Of a stretch of 64,000 nt of DNA, positions 17,503 to 28,826 are shown piece by piece. The notes beneath the pieces were generated by a model. That model saw only the letters and a list, made by a program, of their open reading frames with translations, was not told the origin of the DNA and ran no database searches. The DNA is from Halomonas denitrificans (GTDB taxonomy: Bacteria; Pseudomonadota; Gammaproteobacteria; Pseudomonadales; Halomonadaceae): positions 558,001-622,000 of the forward strand of contig NZ_PYVX01000001.1 of assembly GCF_003056305.1 (NCBI RefSeq), written 5' to 3'. The translations under genes were made by a program, and so were the position numbers. How positions within the stretch are numbered: position 1 is the first letter of the stretch; every line of letters starts with the position of its first letter.

Positions 17503-19608
17503 ATGAAAGCACAGCCGCCACGTGACAAGGCCCCGACCCTCCCCGCCGAGGATCCCGCCGCCCGCTTCCACCACGCCGACGATCCGGCCTGGCACTGGCT
17601 GGAGAACCGCGACGCCCCGGAGGTCACCGCCTTCCTGGAGGCCGCCAACCGGGAGTCGGATCGCTGGTTCGCCCCGCTGGACGACCTGGTGGAGCGGCTC
17701 TATCACGGCCACCTGGCGCGCCGCGAGCTCGCCGTGAGCGGACTCAGGACGCCGCTCGACCACTTCACGGTCTGGAGCGAGACGGCGGCCAACGCCGACT
17801 ACCCGGTCTGGTGGCGCCACCCCAACGGCCGCCCGGAGGCCGCCGAGGCCTTCCTCGACCTGGAAGCCAGGGCCCGCGAGCACGACTTCCTGGAGCTCGG
17901 CGACATGGCGCTCACTCCGGACGAGGCTTGGCTGGCCTGGACCGAGGACACCCGTGGCAACGAGACCTACACCCTCTACCTCAAGCGGCTGCCGGACGGC
18001 GAGCCCGCGGTGCTGCTCGAGGAGATCGGCCCCGAGATCGGCTGGGCCGAGGACAACGCCACCCTGCTGTTCACCCGCTTCGACGCCACCCAGCGCCCGG
18101 AGAGCATCTGGCGCCTGCCGGTCGCCGAGGGACGGGCCGGCGAGCCGACGCTGATCCTCCTCGAAGAGGACCCGGAGTTCTGGCTGGGCCTGGGCAAGAC
18201 CCGATCGCGGGAGTGGCTGGTCCTGGAGAGCGCCTCCAAGGACACCAGCGAGAGCCACCTGATCCCCGCCCGCGCCCCGGCCACGCCGCCCCGCTGCTTC
18301 CGCTCCCGGGAGCGCGGCGTGGAGTATGCGGTGGACCATCGCCCCGGCCACTTCTACGTCCTGCACAACCGCCAGGCGACCCATTTCCGCCTGGACCGGA
18401 TGGCAGAACGAGACCTCGGCGAGGCCGATCCGGCGCCCCACTGGCAGCCGCTGGTCGATCACCGCGACGAGGCCACCCTGGAGGGGGTCGACGCCTTCGA
18501 CTGGGGGCTGGTGCTCACCGAGCGCGACCACCACGAGGCCCAGGTGCACCTGCGGGTGTTCGAGCTGGACGGTGACCACACCATCACCCGGGACGAGCGT
18601 CTGCCGCTGCCGGAGCTGCCCTGCAGCCTGGCGCTGGGCGACGCGCCGCACTTCGCCGACCGGCGCCTGCGGCTGCGCGAGGAGTCCTTCACCCTGCCGG
18701 TGACCTGGATCGAGCTCGACCTCGACAGCGGCGAGCGGCGCGTGCTCAAGCAGCAGCCGGTTCACGGCGACCTGAGCCCCGACGAGCTGGCCTGCGAACG
18801 GATCTGGGCGACCTCCCACGACGGCGAGCGCGTGCCGGTCTCGGTGGTCCGGCGGGCCGACCTCTCCGGCCACCCCCTGCCCACCCTGCTCTACGGCTAC
18901 GGCGCCTACGGCGAGGTGCTCGACCCCTGGTTCTCGGTGGCCCGCCTGGAGCTGCTGGCACGCGGGGCGGCCTTCGCCGTGGCCCACGTGCGCGGCGGCG
19001 GCGATCGCGGCGAGCCCTGGTACCTGGCCGGCAAGCTCGAGCACAAGGCCAACAGTTTCCACGACTTCCTCGCCGCCCGCGACGCCCTGGTCGAGAAGGG
19101 GCTCAGCGACGGCGAGCACATCGCCGCCTACGGCGCCAGTGCCGGCGGCCTGCTGGTCAGCGCCAGCCTCAACCTGGCCCCCGACGCCTTCTGCGCGGCG
19201 GTGCTCGACGTGCCCTTCGTCGACGTGCTGCGCACCATGGAGAACCCCGACCTGCCGCTAACCACCGCGGAGTACACCGAGTGGGGCGACCCCCGCGAGC
19301 CCGAGGCGCGGCGGCGCATCCGCGACTACTCGCCGCTGGACAACCTCTCGGCCCAGCCCTGGCCGGCGGTCTTCCTGCAGAGCAGCTGGCACGACACCCG
19401 GGTGCCCTACTGGGAGCCGGCCAAGCTCTATGCGCGCCTCAAGGAGCTAGCGCCCGCGCCGCGCCTCGAGGAGCACCCCATCCTGCTGAGGACGGACATG
19501 TCCGCCGGCCACGGCGGCGCCTCGGGACGCTTCAAGGCCTGGCACGACAACGCCCGCCAGGACGCCTTCATCCTCTGGGCGCTGGGCCTGGAAGACCGGG
19601 AGGCCTGA
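17503..19608 (+). CDS. ptrB: Oligopeptidase B (S9A serine peptidase)
   Basis: 701 aa, cytosolic prolyl-oligopeptidase-family enzyme that cuts short peptides after Lys or Arg. An N-terminal beta-propeller (about 75-410) is followed by an alpha/beta-hydrolase domain. The nucleophile is in AAYGASAGGLLVSA, the Asp in SSWHDTRVPYWEP and the His in MSAGHGGASGRF. The sequence VRGGGDRGEPWYLAGKLEHKANSFHDF is typical of PtrB. There is no clear ribosome site before the ATG. It is monocistronic, with a hairpin after the stop. Confidence 0.93.
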   Translation: MKAQPPRDKAPTLPAEDPAARFHHADDPAWHWLENRDAPEVTAFLEAANRESDRWFAPLDDLVERLYHGHLARRELAVSGLRTPLDHFTVWSETAANADYPVWWRHPNGRPEAAEAFLDLEARAREHDFLELGDMALTPDEAWLAWTEDTRGNETYTLYLKRLPDGEPAVLLEEIGPEIGWAEDNATLLFTRFDATQRPESIWRLPVAEGRAGEPTLILLEEDPEFWLGLGKTRSREWLVLESASKDTSESHLIPARAPATPPRCFRSRERGVEYAVDHRPGHFYVLHNRQATHFRLDRMAERDLGEADPAPHWQPLVDHRDEATLEGVDAFDWGLVLTERDHHEAQVHLRVFELDGDHTITRDERLPLPELPCSLALGDAPHFADRRLRLREESFTLPVTWIELDLDSGERRVLKQQPVHGDLSPDELACERIWATSHDGERVPVSVVRRADLSGHPLPTLLYGYGAYGEVLDPWFSVARLELLARGAAFAVAHVRGGGDRGEPWYLAGKLEHKANSFHDFLAARDALVEKGLSDGEHIAAYGASAGGLLVSASLNLAPDAFCAAVLDVPFVDVLRTMENPDLPLTTAEYTEWGDPREPEARRRIRDYSPLDNLSAQPWPAVFLQSSWHDTRVPYWEPAKLYARLKELAPAPRLEEHPILLRTDMSAGHGGASGRFKAWHDNARQDAFILWALGLEDREA

Positions 19609-19634
19609 CGCCTCGAGGCGCTCGCCAATACGAC

Positions 19635-19660
19635 AGGGACCCGGCCGAGGCCAGGTCCCT
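19635..19660. terminator. Hairpin between ptrB and the glycine-rich gene
   Basis: Stem of 7+4 bp with one mismatch (19635-19646 with 19649-19660) in the gap between two convergent genes. The T-run is poor on both sides, so it is a likely but not certain bidirectional terminator. Confidence 0.5.
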
Positions 19661-19704
19661 TGAGGCCCGCCGGAAGCGGTGGGCCTCGCCTGCATAGCGC
19701 CGGG

Positions 19705-20457
19705 TCAGCTGCCGCCGCCGGCACCGCCTCCCGGGCCGCCACCGGCACCGCCGCCCGAATCGCCACCGGCACCGCCGTCCGAACCGCCACCGGCACCGCC
19801 GCCCGAGCCGCCACCGGCACCGCCGCCCGAACCGCCACCGGCACCGCCGCCCGAGCCGCCACCGGAACCGCCGCCCGAACCGCCACCCGAACCGCCACCG
19901 GAACCGCCACCGGAACCGCCGCCCGAGCCGCCCCCGGGACCGCCGCCCGAACCGCCACCGGGACCGCCGCCTCCGCCCCCGTCGCGAACCAGATCGTCAT
20001 CGCCGCTACCATCATCCGTGTCGTCGTCGGACCCGTTATCGGTGCCATCATCGGCCCCGTCATCCGTTCCACCATCGCCGCCGTCACCGCTGCGGCTATC
20101 GGGAGTGGTGCCGCCGCCGGTGCCCCCATCGCCGCCACCGGTGCCGCCATCGCTGGCGGCCAGGACGACATCACTGCCGTCGCGCGCGCTGGCGAGCCCC
20201 GTGTCGCGATCCCCGGCGCCCGGCGGAAAGAGCAGCAGCAGCTCCTCGGGACTCTGCCGCGTCGGCAGCCATGACTGCAGCTGCGCCATCTCCTGGTCGT
20301 CGAGCACCCGCCCCTCGTTCATGAGGTCGTTGAACATCGCCGCCATCTCGTCGTCGCTGAGCGCCTGCCCGCCCCACGAGGAGGACTGCGCCGATACGCC
20401 GGACGAGGCCAGGGCACCCACCGCCATGGCCAGTGCTAGCTTCGTGAACGCTTTCAT
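19705..20457 (-). CDS. Secreted glycine-rich repeat protein
   Basis: 250 aa from the ATG at 20455-20457, with ribosome site AAGGGG. A signal peptide (1-23, cleavage after VSA) precedes a small helical acidic domain (about 27-75; DDEMAAMFNDLMNEGRVLDDQEMAQLQSW). Next is an Asp/Gly linker (DGGTDDGADDGTDN, possibly Ca-binding by composition) and then about 85 residues of pure Gly-Ser/Ala/Pro repeats of the form GGGSGGGAGGGP to the C-terminus. The repeats are encoded by near-identical 12-bp DNA units, so length variation is likely. I do not recognise a family. An opposite-strand Pro-rich frame exists but has no signal peptide or ribosome site. Confidence 0.72.
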   Translation of the reverse strand: MKAFTKLALAMAVGALASSGVSAQSSSWGGQALSDDEMAAMFNDLMNEGRVLDDQEMAQLQSWLPTRQSPEELLLLFPPGAGDRDTGLASARDGSDVVLAASDGGTGGGDGGTGGGTTPDSRSGDGGDGGTDDGADDGTDNGSDDDTDDGSGDDDLVRDGGGGGGPGGGSGGGPGGGSGGGSGGGSGGGSGGGSGGGSGGGSGGGAGGGSGGGAGGGSGGGAGGGSDGGAGGDSGGGAGGGPGGGAGGGS

Positions 20458-20679
20458 GATGCATCCCCTTGTCGTTATCCCATGCCCCCGGACGTGACAC
20501 GCCACCCTCACGCTCACGTTGGACAACAAACTGTTACACACAGCAAAGCATCGTCCCCGCCGGTGGGCGGCGCCATAGGACGAAGCCATGAAAGCACGCT
20601 GTCAGGGGAATGACCCTGGACGCCTACCGCGGATGAGACGTCTCAGACTTGAGGCGGAGGGCGCCCCGACGGGGGGGGA

Positions 20680-21129
20680 TCAGCCGTCGATGGGCAGGAT
20701 GGCGATGATGTGCTCCTCGAGCGCCTCTTCGGGCACCTCGCGCTGGGAGACGGCGAAGCTGCGCACGCTGACGCCCTTGCGGTGCATGCGCTCGGGCCCG
20801 CCGGCGATCAGCGGATGCCAGGCGGCCAGCTTGCGCCCCTCGGCCACCCGGCGGTAGGCACAGGACTTGGGCAGCCAGCGGAAATCGTCGATGCGCTCGG
20901 GCGTCAGCTGCGTGCAGTCCGGCACCTTGGCAAAACGATTGTCGTAGTCGCCGCAGCGACAGCTGGGGATATCGAGCAGCTCGCAGGCGACGTTGAGCAC
21001 CGCCAGGTCACCGCTCTCCTCGTCCTGGAACTTGAGCAGGCAGCACTGGCCGCAGCCGTCGCAGAGCGCCTCCCACTCCTCGCCGGTGAGCTCCGCCAGG
21101 TCGAAGTGCTCCCAGAATCGTTCTCTCAT
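20680..21129 (-). CDS. ycgN: YcgN-family cysteine-cluster protein (UPF0260)
   Basis: 149 aa, cytosolic. The family's CxxCGxCC cluster appears as CDGCGQCCLLK at about residues 23-33, and later Cys residues in CELLDIPSCRCGDYDNR, DCTQL and CAYRR complete a presumed Zn or Fe-S site. Function is unknown in all members. ATG at 21127-21129 with ribosome site GGAGAG. In gammaproteobacteria it usually lies beside rnd and ycgL, as here. Confidence 0.88.
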   Translation of the reverse strand: MRERFWEHFDLAELTGEEWEALCDGCGQCCLLKFQDEESGDLAVLNVACELLDIPSCRCGDYDNRFAKVPDCTQLTPERIDDFRWLPKSCAYRRVAEGRKLAAWHPLIAGGPERMHRKGVSVRSFAVSQREVPEEALEEHIIAILPIDG

Positions 21130-21232
21130 GATCTCTCCTGCGCCACGTGTGGGGCCACACTCTTGATCAATGCGATGCATTGTCGGCCCGTTTCAGCGGC
21201 TTCCGCCGGGCATCAGTGGGGTAAGCGCCTTT

Positions 21233-21280
21233 CGCGCGGCACCGGGCGCGATGCTCGTTTATCGCGCCCGGTACCGCGCG
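21233..21280. terminator. 20-bp inverted repeat between ycgL and ycgN
   Basis: Arms 21233-21252 and 21261-21280 pair over 20 positions with a single mismatch around an 8-nt loop. It begins 4 nt past the ycgL stop codon. No T-run follows, so it may act as a 3' stabiliser or a factor-assisted terminator separating rnd-ycgL from ycgN. Confidence 0.55.
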
Positions 21281-21283
21281 TGG

Positions 21284-21595
21284 CTAGTACCGCGCCTCGG
21301 TCGGGACGCGATAGAGGTCGAGCAGATACTCCTCCTTGGCGGGCGGCATCTGCAGGTAGTAGCCCTTCTCGCGGATGGCGGCCATGACGTCGCCGGCCTG
21401 GGCACGGCCCAGGCGCTTCTCCGGGGTGAGGATCAGGGTCATGGCCGAGATCGGCCGGCCGAAGTGCTCAAGCAGCGCCTCGGGAACGTCACTGAGCCCC
21501 TGGCGCTTGTCCACGTAGAGGTACATCTCCTCCTTGCGCGCGCTCTTGAAGATCTCGCAGAGCAGCTTGTCGCCGCGCATCCGGTCGTCGCTCAT
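21284..21595 (-). CDS. ycgL: YcgL-domain protein
   Basis: 103 aa, small cytosolic protein of the YcgL family (MKCEIFKS-type start seen as LLCEIFKSARKEEMYLYV, then RPISAMTLILTPEKRLGRA and GYYLQMPP). The function of the family is unknown. The start codon overlaps the rnd stop (ATGA at 21592-21595), so it is translationally coupled to RNase D. A much longer frame running back through rnd is a shadow. Confidence 0.9.
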   Translation of the reverse strand: MSDDRMRGDKLLCEIFKSARKEEMYLYVDKRQGLSDVPEALLEHFGRPISAMTLILTPEKRLGRAQAGDVMAAIREKGYYLQMPPAKEEYLLDLYRVPTEARY

Positions 21596-22719
21596 CGTGA
21601 TGCCTCCTCGAGGGCCGCGGTCAGGCCCGTCGCCAGTCGATCCCCGCGCCAGCCGCCGGGCAGGGGCAGCGGCTCGCCCCGCAGGTCGGCGCTCACCAGG
21701 GCCTCGAGCTCGCGCCGCTTGAGCAGCACCTCGGGCGCCACGCCCAGCGTCTCGGCCTCGGCATTGACCACCTTCTTCAGGGCCTTGAGGCGCTGCTTGA
21801 ACTCGGGGGCCATCGGCGAGAGCGGGGCCGCCGGCAGCGCCTCCTCGTCGACCTTCATCGCCTCGCGCACCAGCCTCAGCAGGTCGTCGCCCTCGCGCTT
21901 GATCAGCGCGGGCTTGAGCTCCTCGATCCGCGACAGCTCGAAGCGGTTCTCCGGCAGCTGCTCGGCGATGGCGTAGAGCAGCCGGTCGTTGACCAGCCAG
22001 CCCCGCGGCACGTCGCGACGCCGGGCCTCGCCCTCGCGCCAGACGGTGAGGCGCCGATAGGCCTCCACCTGGCGCGGCGAGAGGCGCCAGAGCTGGCGGT
22101 GGCGCAGGTACCACTGGCCGTCGGCGGCCTCGCTGCGCGCCGCCTGGTCGACCAGTGCGGCACAGTCTTCCTCGACCCAGGCCATGCGCCCCTGGCGCTC
22201 AAGGGAGGCGCGCTGGCGCTCCCACACCTCAAGCAGGAAGACCACGTCCAGGGCCGCGTAGCGCTGCTGGGACTCGGAGAGCGGCCGCAGCAGCCAGTTG
22301 GAACGGGTCTCGTCCTTGGGCAGGGTCTCGCCGGTCCAGTGCTCCACCAGCTTCTGGTAGCCCATCGAGGGCACCTCGCCGAGCAGCGACTGGGCGACCT
22401 GGGTGTCCACCAGCGGCGCCACGGGCACCCCGGCCCAGTGGGCGAAGACCTCGAGGTCCTCGCTCGAGGCGTGCAGCAGCTTCAACGGCCCCTCGGCGAG
22501 CAGGCGACGAAAGGCCTCGGTGCACGCCACCTCCTGGGGATCGACCAAAAAGGCCGGGCCGCCGGCGGCAAACTGGATCAGCGCCGGCACCGGATGGAAG
22601 GTGTTCTCGCGAAAGAACTCGGTGTCCAGGGCGATGACGTCGGCCTGGGCCACCTCGGCACAGGCGGCGTCCAGGGCGGCGGGGGTATCGATCCAGCGAA
22701 TCTCGGGGTTCAGGGTCAT
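21592..22719 (-). CDS. rnd: Ribonuclease D
   Basis: 375 aa, 3'-5' exoribonuclease that trims tRNA precursors. The DEDD exonuclease domain is in residues 1-170: ExoI VIALDTEFFRENTF, ExoII LLHASSEDLEVF and ExoIII RYAALDVVFLLEVW. An HRDC domain follows (from about 210; WREGEARRRDVPRGWLVNDRLLYAIAEQLP). Coupled to ycgL by a 4-nt overlap. Start ATG 22717-22719 just after recR. Confidence 0.94.
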   Translation of the reverse strand: MTLNPEIRWIDTPAALDAACAEVAQADVIALDTEFFRENTFHPVPALIQFAAGGPAFLVDPQEVACTEAFRRLLAEGPLKLLHASSEDLEVFAHWAGVPVAPLVDTQVAQSLLGEVPSMGYQKLVEHWTGETLPKDETRSNWLLRPLSESQQRYAALDVVFLLEVWERQRASLERQGRMAWVEEDCAALVDQAARSEAADGQWYLRHRQLWRLSPRQVEAYRRLTVWREGEARRRDVPRGWLVNDRLLYAIAEQLPENRFELSRIEELKPALIKREGDDLLRLVREAMKVDEEALPAAPLSPMAPEFKQRLKALKKVVNAEAETLGVAPEVLLKRRELEALVSADLRGEPLPLPGGWRGDRLATGLTAALEEASR

Positions 22720-22747
22720 GCAGGGTTCCGACAGCAGGGAAAAGGGC

Positions 22748-23353
22748 TCACTCGCCCCGGAAGGGCAGGCGACCGTTGAAGGCGCGGCTCAGGGTACCAC
22801 CGTCGACGTACTCGAGCTCGCCGCCCATGGGCACGCCATAGGCCAGCCGCGACAGCGAGACGCCCCGGGGCGCGAGCTGGGCGGCGATGTAGTGGGCGGT
22901 GGCCTCCCCCTCCACCGTGGGGTTGGTGGCCAGCACGATCTCCTCCACGCCCCCCTCGGCGACCCGCGCCTCGAGCTGGTCGAGCCCGATGTCCTCGGGG
23001 CCGATGCCGTCCAGCGGCGAGAGGTGGCCGTGCAGCACGAAGTAGCGGCCGCGAAAGCCGCCGGCCTCCTCGATGGCCAGCTGGTCGGCGGGGGACTCCA
23101 CCACGCAGAGCAGGGCCTCGTCGCGCCGCGCGCTCTGGCAGATGCCGCAGACCTCCTCCTCGGTGAGGGTCCGGCAGCGCCGGCAGTAGCCGACCCGCTC
23201 GAGCGCCACGTCCAGCGCCTCCACCAGGCGCCGGCCGCCGTCGCGGTCGCGCTCGAGCAGGTGCATGGCCATGCGCTGGGCGGTCTTGGGGCCGACGCCG
23301 GGCAGCACCCGCAGCGACTCCATCAGTCTCTCGATCAGCGGGGAAAAGCTCAT
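22748..23353 (-). CDS. recR: Recombination protein RecR
   Basis: 201 aa. Helix-hairpin-helix ([23 protein letters not shown]), a C4 zinc finger ([16 protein letters not shown]) and a Toprim domain ([16 protein letters not shown]) in the normal order. It works with RecF and RecO to load RecA on gapped DNA. The dnaX-ybaB-recR order is the conserved gammaproteobacterial arrangement, with 22 bp from ybaB. Confidence 0.96.
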   Translation of the reverse strand: MSFSPLIERLMESLRVLPGVGPKTAQRMAMHLLERDRDGGRRLVEALDVALERVGYCRRCRTLTEEEVCGICQSARRDEALLCVVESPADQLAIEEAGGFRGRYFVLHGHLSPLDGIGPEDIGLDQLEARVAEGGVEEIVLATNPTVEGEATAHYIAAQLAPRGVSLSRLAYGVPMGGELEYVDGGTLSRAFNGRLPFRGE

Positions 23354-23375
23354 GGTCGGTCCGTCTCGGCCTGGA

Positions 23376-23702
23376 TCAGAACGGCATCTTGAAGCCCGGC
23401 GGCAGGTTGAGACCGGCGGTGGCCTCTTCCATGCGCGCCTTGGAGTCCGCCTCGACCTTGCGCACCGCGTCGTTCACGGCGGCCGCCAGCAGGTCCTCGA
23501 GGAGCTCCTTGTCCTCCTCCATCAGGCTCGGGTCGAGCTCGACCTTGCTGACGTCGTGGCGACCGTTCATGGTCACCTTGACCATGCCGGCGCCCGCCTC
23601 GCCCTGGACCTCGGCCTTGGCGACCTCCTCCTGGGCCTTCTGCATCTTCTCCTGCATCTCCTGGGCCTGCTTCATGATGTTGCCCATGCCACCCTTCATC
23701 AT
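23376..23702 (-). CDS. ybaB: YbaB/EbfC family nucleoid-associated protein
   Basis: 108 aa, forms DNA-binding dimers. Starts [26 protein letters not shown], followed by the family's [18 protein letters not shown] core and the C-terminal [11 protein letters not shown]. Ribosome site AGGA. Lies between dnaX and recR, as usual. Confidence 0.95.
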   Translation of the reverse strand: MMKGGMGNIMKQAQEMQEKMQKAQEEVAKAEVQGEAGAGMVKVTMNGRHDVSKVELDPSLMEEDKELLEDLLAAAVNDAVRKVEADSKARMEEATAGLNLPPGFKMPF

Positions 23703-23747
23703 GGCGAAATCCTCTCGTGGTTGATGTGATCGGTCACAGCGCGCGGT

Positions 23748-25781
<2,034 letters not shown>

Positions 25782-25926
25782 GCAGCGCGGGATCCTTGCG
25801 GTAAAGCGAACAGCAGCTGGGTGATGAGGAGGCCGGGCGATCGGACGGCTCGCTCGTGCGGGCCCGTCGCTCGACGGCAAACGGTCATTCTATCGACCGG
25901 GGCGCCCGGCGGAAAGCGGCGCGGCC

Positions 25927-28215
25927 TCAGGCTTCCCGCGCCAGCCCCTCCGTCCCCCAGCGCTTTGCGAACTCCGCGGCCGTCAGCGGCGGGCTCAGGT
26001 AGTCGCCCTGATAGGCGGGACAGCCCAGCGAGCGCAGGAAGTCGAGCTGGGTGGCGTCCTCCACGCCCTCGGCGATGACGTCGAGCCCCAGCCGCTCGGC
26101 GATCGAGAGGATGGCGGCGACGATCGTCTCGTCGTCGGGGTCGCCGGGCACGTCGCTGATGAAGGAGCGGTCGATCTTCAGGCACTGCACCGGCAGGCGC
26201 TTGAGGTAGGAGAGCGAGGAGTAGCCGGTGCCGAAGTCGTCCACGGCCAGCTCGACGCCGAGGCGACGCAGGCCGTTCAGCCGCTCCAGCCCCTCGTCGG
26301 CATGGCCGATCACGAAGCCCTCCGTGATCTCCAGCTCCAGCCTCGCGGGCGAGAGCCCGCTCTGCTCAAGCGCGTCGCGCACATCGCCGACGATGTCTCC
26401 CTGCACCACCTGCAGTCCCGAAAGGTTGACCGCGACGCGCAGGGGCAGTCCGGCCAGCTCCCACTCCCGGGCCTGGCGACAGGCCTCGCCCAGTACCCAG
26501 CGGCCGATGTGGTGGATCAGCCCGGCCTCCTCCGCCAGGGCGATGAAGCGTCCCGGCCCGATCACCTCGCCCTCCGGGGTCGTCCAGCGCACCAGCGCCT
26601 CGGCCCCGAACACCCGGCTGCCCTCCACCCGCGCCTGGGGCTGGTAGTGCAGCACCAGCTCCTGGCGCTCCAGGGCGCGGCGCAGGCCGGTGTCCATGGT
26701 GAAGCGCTCGCGGCTGGCCTCGGCCAGCGCCGGCGTATAGAACATCCAGGTGTTGCGCTTGAGCGCCTTGGCCCCGTACATGGCGGTATCGGCGCGCTGG
26801 ATCAGCTCGCCGGCGTCGCGCCCGTCGCGGGGCGAGACGCTGATCCCGATCGAGGCGCCGATGAAGATCTCGTGCTGGTCGACGATGAACGGCTGCAGCA
26901 GGGCATCGATCAGCTTCTGCGCCACCCGGCCGGCGTCGGCGGGCTCGTGGAGATGCTCCAGCACCAGCACGAACTCGTCGCCGCCCAGGCGGCCCAGGGC
27001 GTCCTCGTCGCGCACGGCGCGGCGCAGCCGCCGCCCCACCGCCTGCAGCAGCCGGTCGCCCAGCGGGTGGCCGAGGCTGTCGTTGATGTCCTTGAAATGG
27101 TCCAGGTCGAGGAACAGCACCGCCAGGGCGCTATCGTCCTCCTCGGCCCGCTCCAGCGCCAGGGCGAGGCGCCGGTTGAGATAGGCGCGATTGGGCAGGC
27201 CGGTCAGCGCGTCGAAGTGGGCCGAGTGCCTCAGGCGTCCGGCCTGATCGGTGATGCGGGTCAGCAGCGGACTGATCACCCGGGCCGTGGCCAGCGCCCC
27301 GAGCGCCATCAGCACCAGCACCACCATGGCCGCCCAGAGCAGCTCGTGGTAGACCACGCCGTAGAAGCCGCGGGCGGGAATCTGCACCAGCAACCCCCAG
27401 CCGGGCGTGGCCAGCGGGACCCGCACCAGCACCGCCGCGTCGTCCCCCTCCTCGTCGAGGGTCGCGTGGGTAAGCTCGGCCCGACCGCTCGCCAGCGCCT
27501 CGCCCAGGCGCTCGGTGCGCCGCCCGTCGGCCTCGGCCTCGGCCTCGGCCGGCACCAGCGCGCCGCCAGGTCCCGCCGCCAGCAGCACCGGGCCGGACGG
27601 CGCCAGCAGCCACTGGCGGGCTCCCTCACCGAAGCGCTCGGGGTCGTCGAGCATCTCAGCGATGCCCCGCGGGCCGAAATAGAGCCGGTCGCTGCCGAGG
27701 GGCCGGCCCTCCCGGGAGAGCACCGGCGCCGTCACCTCCACGAGCAGCCCCTCTTCCGCCGGCACCAGCCGCGTCTGGCCGGCCGCCTCGGCCCCATCGA
27801 CCGGCGGACGGCTGTCCGGCACGCGACCGATGGTCACCAGCGGCCGGCCCGCGGGGTCCCGCCGCTCCAGGCCCACCAGGTCCGGGGACGGCAGCATGGC
27901 GTCCACCAGCCGCGGCGCCATGAAGGCCGCCAGGGCCTCACGCTCCTCGCCGGTCGCGGCCGGGTCCTCCAGGTACGTCTCCAGGCGGCACCGCAGCTCG
28001 GAGCGGCTGGCGATCTGGCGGGCCACGTCCCGATAGCGCGCCAGCAGGTGGTCGAGGCTCTCCGCCTGGGCCGAGGCGCTCATCAGGGTGACCGTCTCGA
28101 GCCCCTGGCGGTGGGCCTGGTAGAGCGGCCAGGCCGTGGCCAGCCCGACCAGCGCGCCCGTGACGAGGATGCCGAGCGTCGCCAGCGAGACGATGCGGCG
28201 CTGGGCGCGCTTCAC
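25927..28215 (-). CDS. Membrane-bound dual GGDEF/EAL cyclic-di-GMP protein
   Basis: 762 aa. N-terminal membrane helix (about 12-34), a periplasmic sensor region (about 35-285) and a second helix (about 290-315) lead into a GGDEF domain (about 335-500) and an EAL domain (about 510-755). The GGDEF signature RLGGDEFVLV is intact and has an RxxD inhibitory site (RDED) five residues ahead. The EAL side has GAEALVRW, DDFGTGYSSLSYLKRLP and VIAEGVE. Both synthesis and hydrolysis of c-di-GMP are therefore possible on paper. Stand-alone gene upstream of dnaX on the same strand. Confidence 0.9.
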   Translation of the reverse strand: MKRAQRRIVSLATLGILVTGALVGLATAWPLYQAHRQGLETVTLMSASAQAESLDHLLARYRDVARQIASRSELRCRLETYLEDPAATGEEREALAAFMAPRLVDAMLPSPDLVGLERRDPAGRPLVTIGRVPDSRPPVDGAEAAGQTRLVPAEEGLLVEVTAPVLSREGRPLGSDRLYFGPRGIAEMLDDPERFGEGARQWLLAPSGPVLLAAGPGGALVPAEAEAEADGRRTERLGEALASGRAELTHATLDEEGDDAAVLVRVPLATPGWGLLVQIPARGFYGVVYHELLWAAMVVLVLMALGALATARVISPLLTRITDQAGRLRHSAHFDALTGLPNRAYLNRRLALALERAEEDDSALAVLFLDLDHFKDINDSLGHPLGDRLLQAVGRRLRRAVRDEDALGRLGGDEFVLVLEHLHEPADAGRVAQKLIDALLQPFIVDQHEIFIGASIGISVSPRDGRDAGELIQRADTAMYGAKALKRNTWMFYTPALAEASRERFTMDTGLRRALERQELVLHYQPQARVEGSRVFGAEALVRWTTPEGEVIGPGRFIALAEEAGLIHHIGRWVLGEACRQAREWELAGLPLRVAVNLSGLQVVQGDIVGDVRDALEQSGLSPARLELEITEGFVIGHADEGLERLNGLRRLGVELAVDDFGTGYSSLSYLKRLPVQCLKIDRSFISDVPGDPDDETIVAAILSIAERLGLDVIAEGVEDATQLDFLRSLGCPAYQGDYLSPPLTAAEFAKRWGTEGLAREA

Positions 28216-28548
28216 CCGGGGCTCCCCCCGTCACGGCACGCCTCGAGCCCCCCGCGCACCGGGGCGGACCGGGCCCCGACGCCGTCGGGCCCCGCCGGAT
28301 CATCCCACATGCTGCATCCTCGGTGGCCGGCGCTCTCGCCATTCCAGTGTGGCCCGGAGGCCGGTAAACGCCAAGCCTCGTGCACTGGCCACGGCCATCG
28401 CGGCAATCCGCGACTTCCTCCCACCCGCGTCCTGCCTGCGACGACGACACCCCGCCCCGCTACCGTTCCCCTGCCTTGGCCGGGCGCAACCTATACTGAC
28501 GCGGTTCCCATGCCCCCTGTGGTCGCCACGCCACCAAGGAGAGACGTC
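28216..28548. other. Gene-free stretch between the c-di-GMP gene and a small ORF
   Basis: No convincing coding sequence. A TATACT at 28492-28497 is a plausible -10 element for the small gene starting at 28549, but I see no good -35 partner. Confidence 0.4.
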
Positions 28549-28752
28549 ATGCGCATCATCGGCCTGCTGTTGGCCCTGATCCTTCTCGGCTACGTGATGA
28601 AGACCTACCTGGATTCGGCCATTACCGCTGGAGATAGCAGCGATACGCTGTCGCAACCGCAGGGGACCATCGAACGGGCCGAGCAGGCAGCAGAGCGGAT
28701 CAACCAGTCACTGGAGGAGAGGCAGCAACAGCTCGAGTCGTCGGGCGGCTGA
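28549..28752 (+). CDS. Small single-pass membrane protein
   Basis: 67 aa from an ATG with an excellent ribosome site (AAGGAGAG). Residues 3-17 (IIGLLLALILLGYVM) form one membrane helix. The remainder is a hydrophilic helix (QGTIERAEQAAERINQSLEERQQQLE) with heptad-like spacing, so it may form a coiled coil. I do not recognise a family. It is isolated between two oppositely oriented genes, with a possible -10 (TATACT) about 50 bp upstream. Confidence 0.7.
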   Translation: MRIIGLLLALILLGYVMKTYLDSAITAGDSSDTLSQPQGTIERAEQAAERINQSLEERQQQLESSGG

Positions 28753-28826
28753 GCCTCGCCGATGGCTTCGGTTACGCCACCTCACTGGCGCGTTGCCGGT
28801 CGAGCGGAAGTGCCAGCGCGCGCGGC

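Noticed and set aside
19679..20497. Proline-rich plus-strand frame (PPPEPPPAPP repeats)
   Set aside because: The opposite strand has a signal peptide, a good ribosome site and a normal N-terminal domain, while this frame has none of these.
21284..22114. 276-codon frame extending ycgL upstream
   Set aside because: The added part lies inside rnd in another frame; the ycgL family starts at MSDDRMRGD, coupled to the rnd stop.
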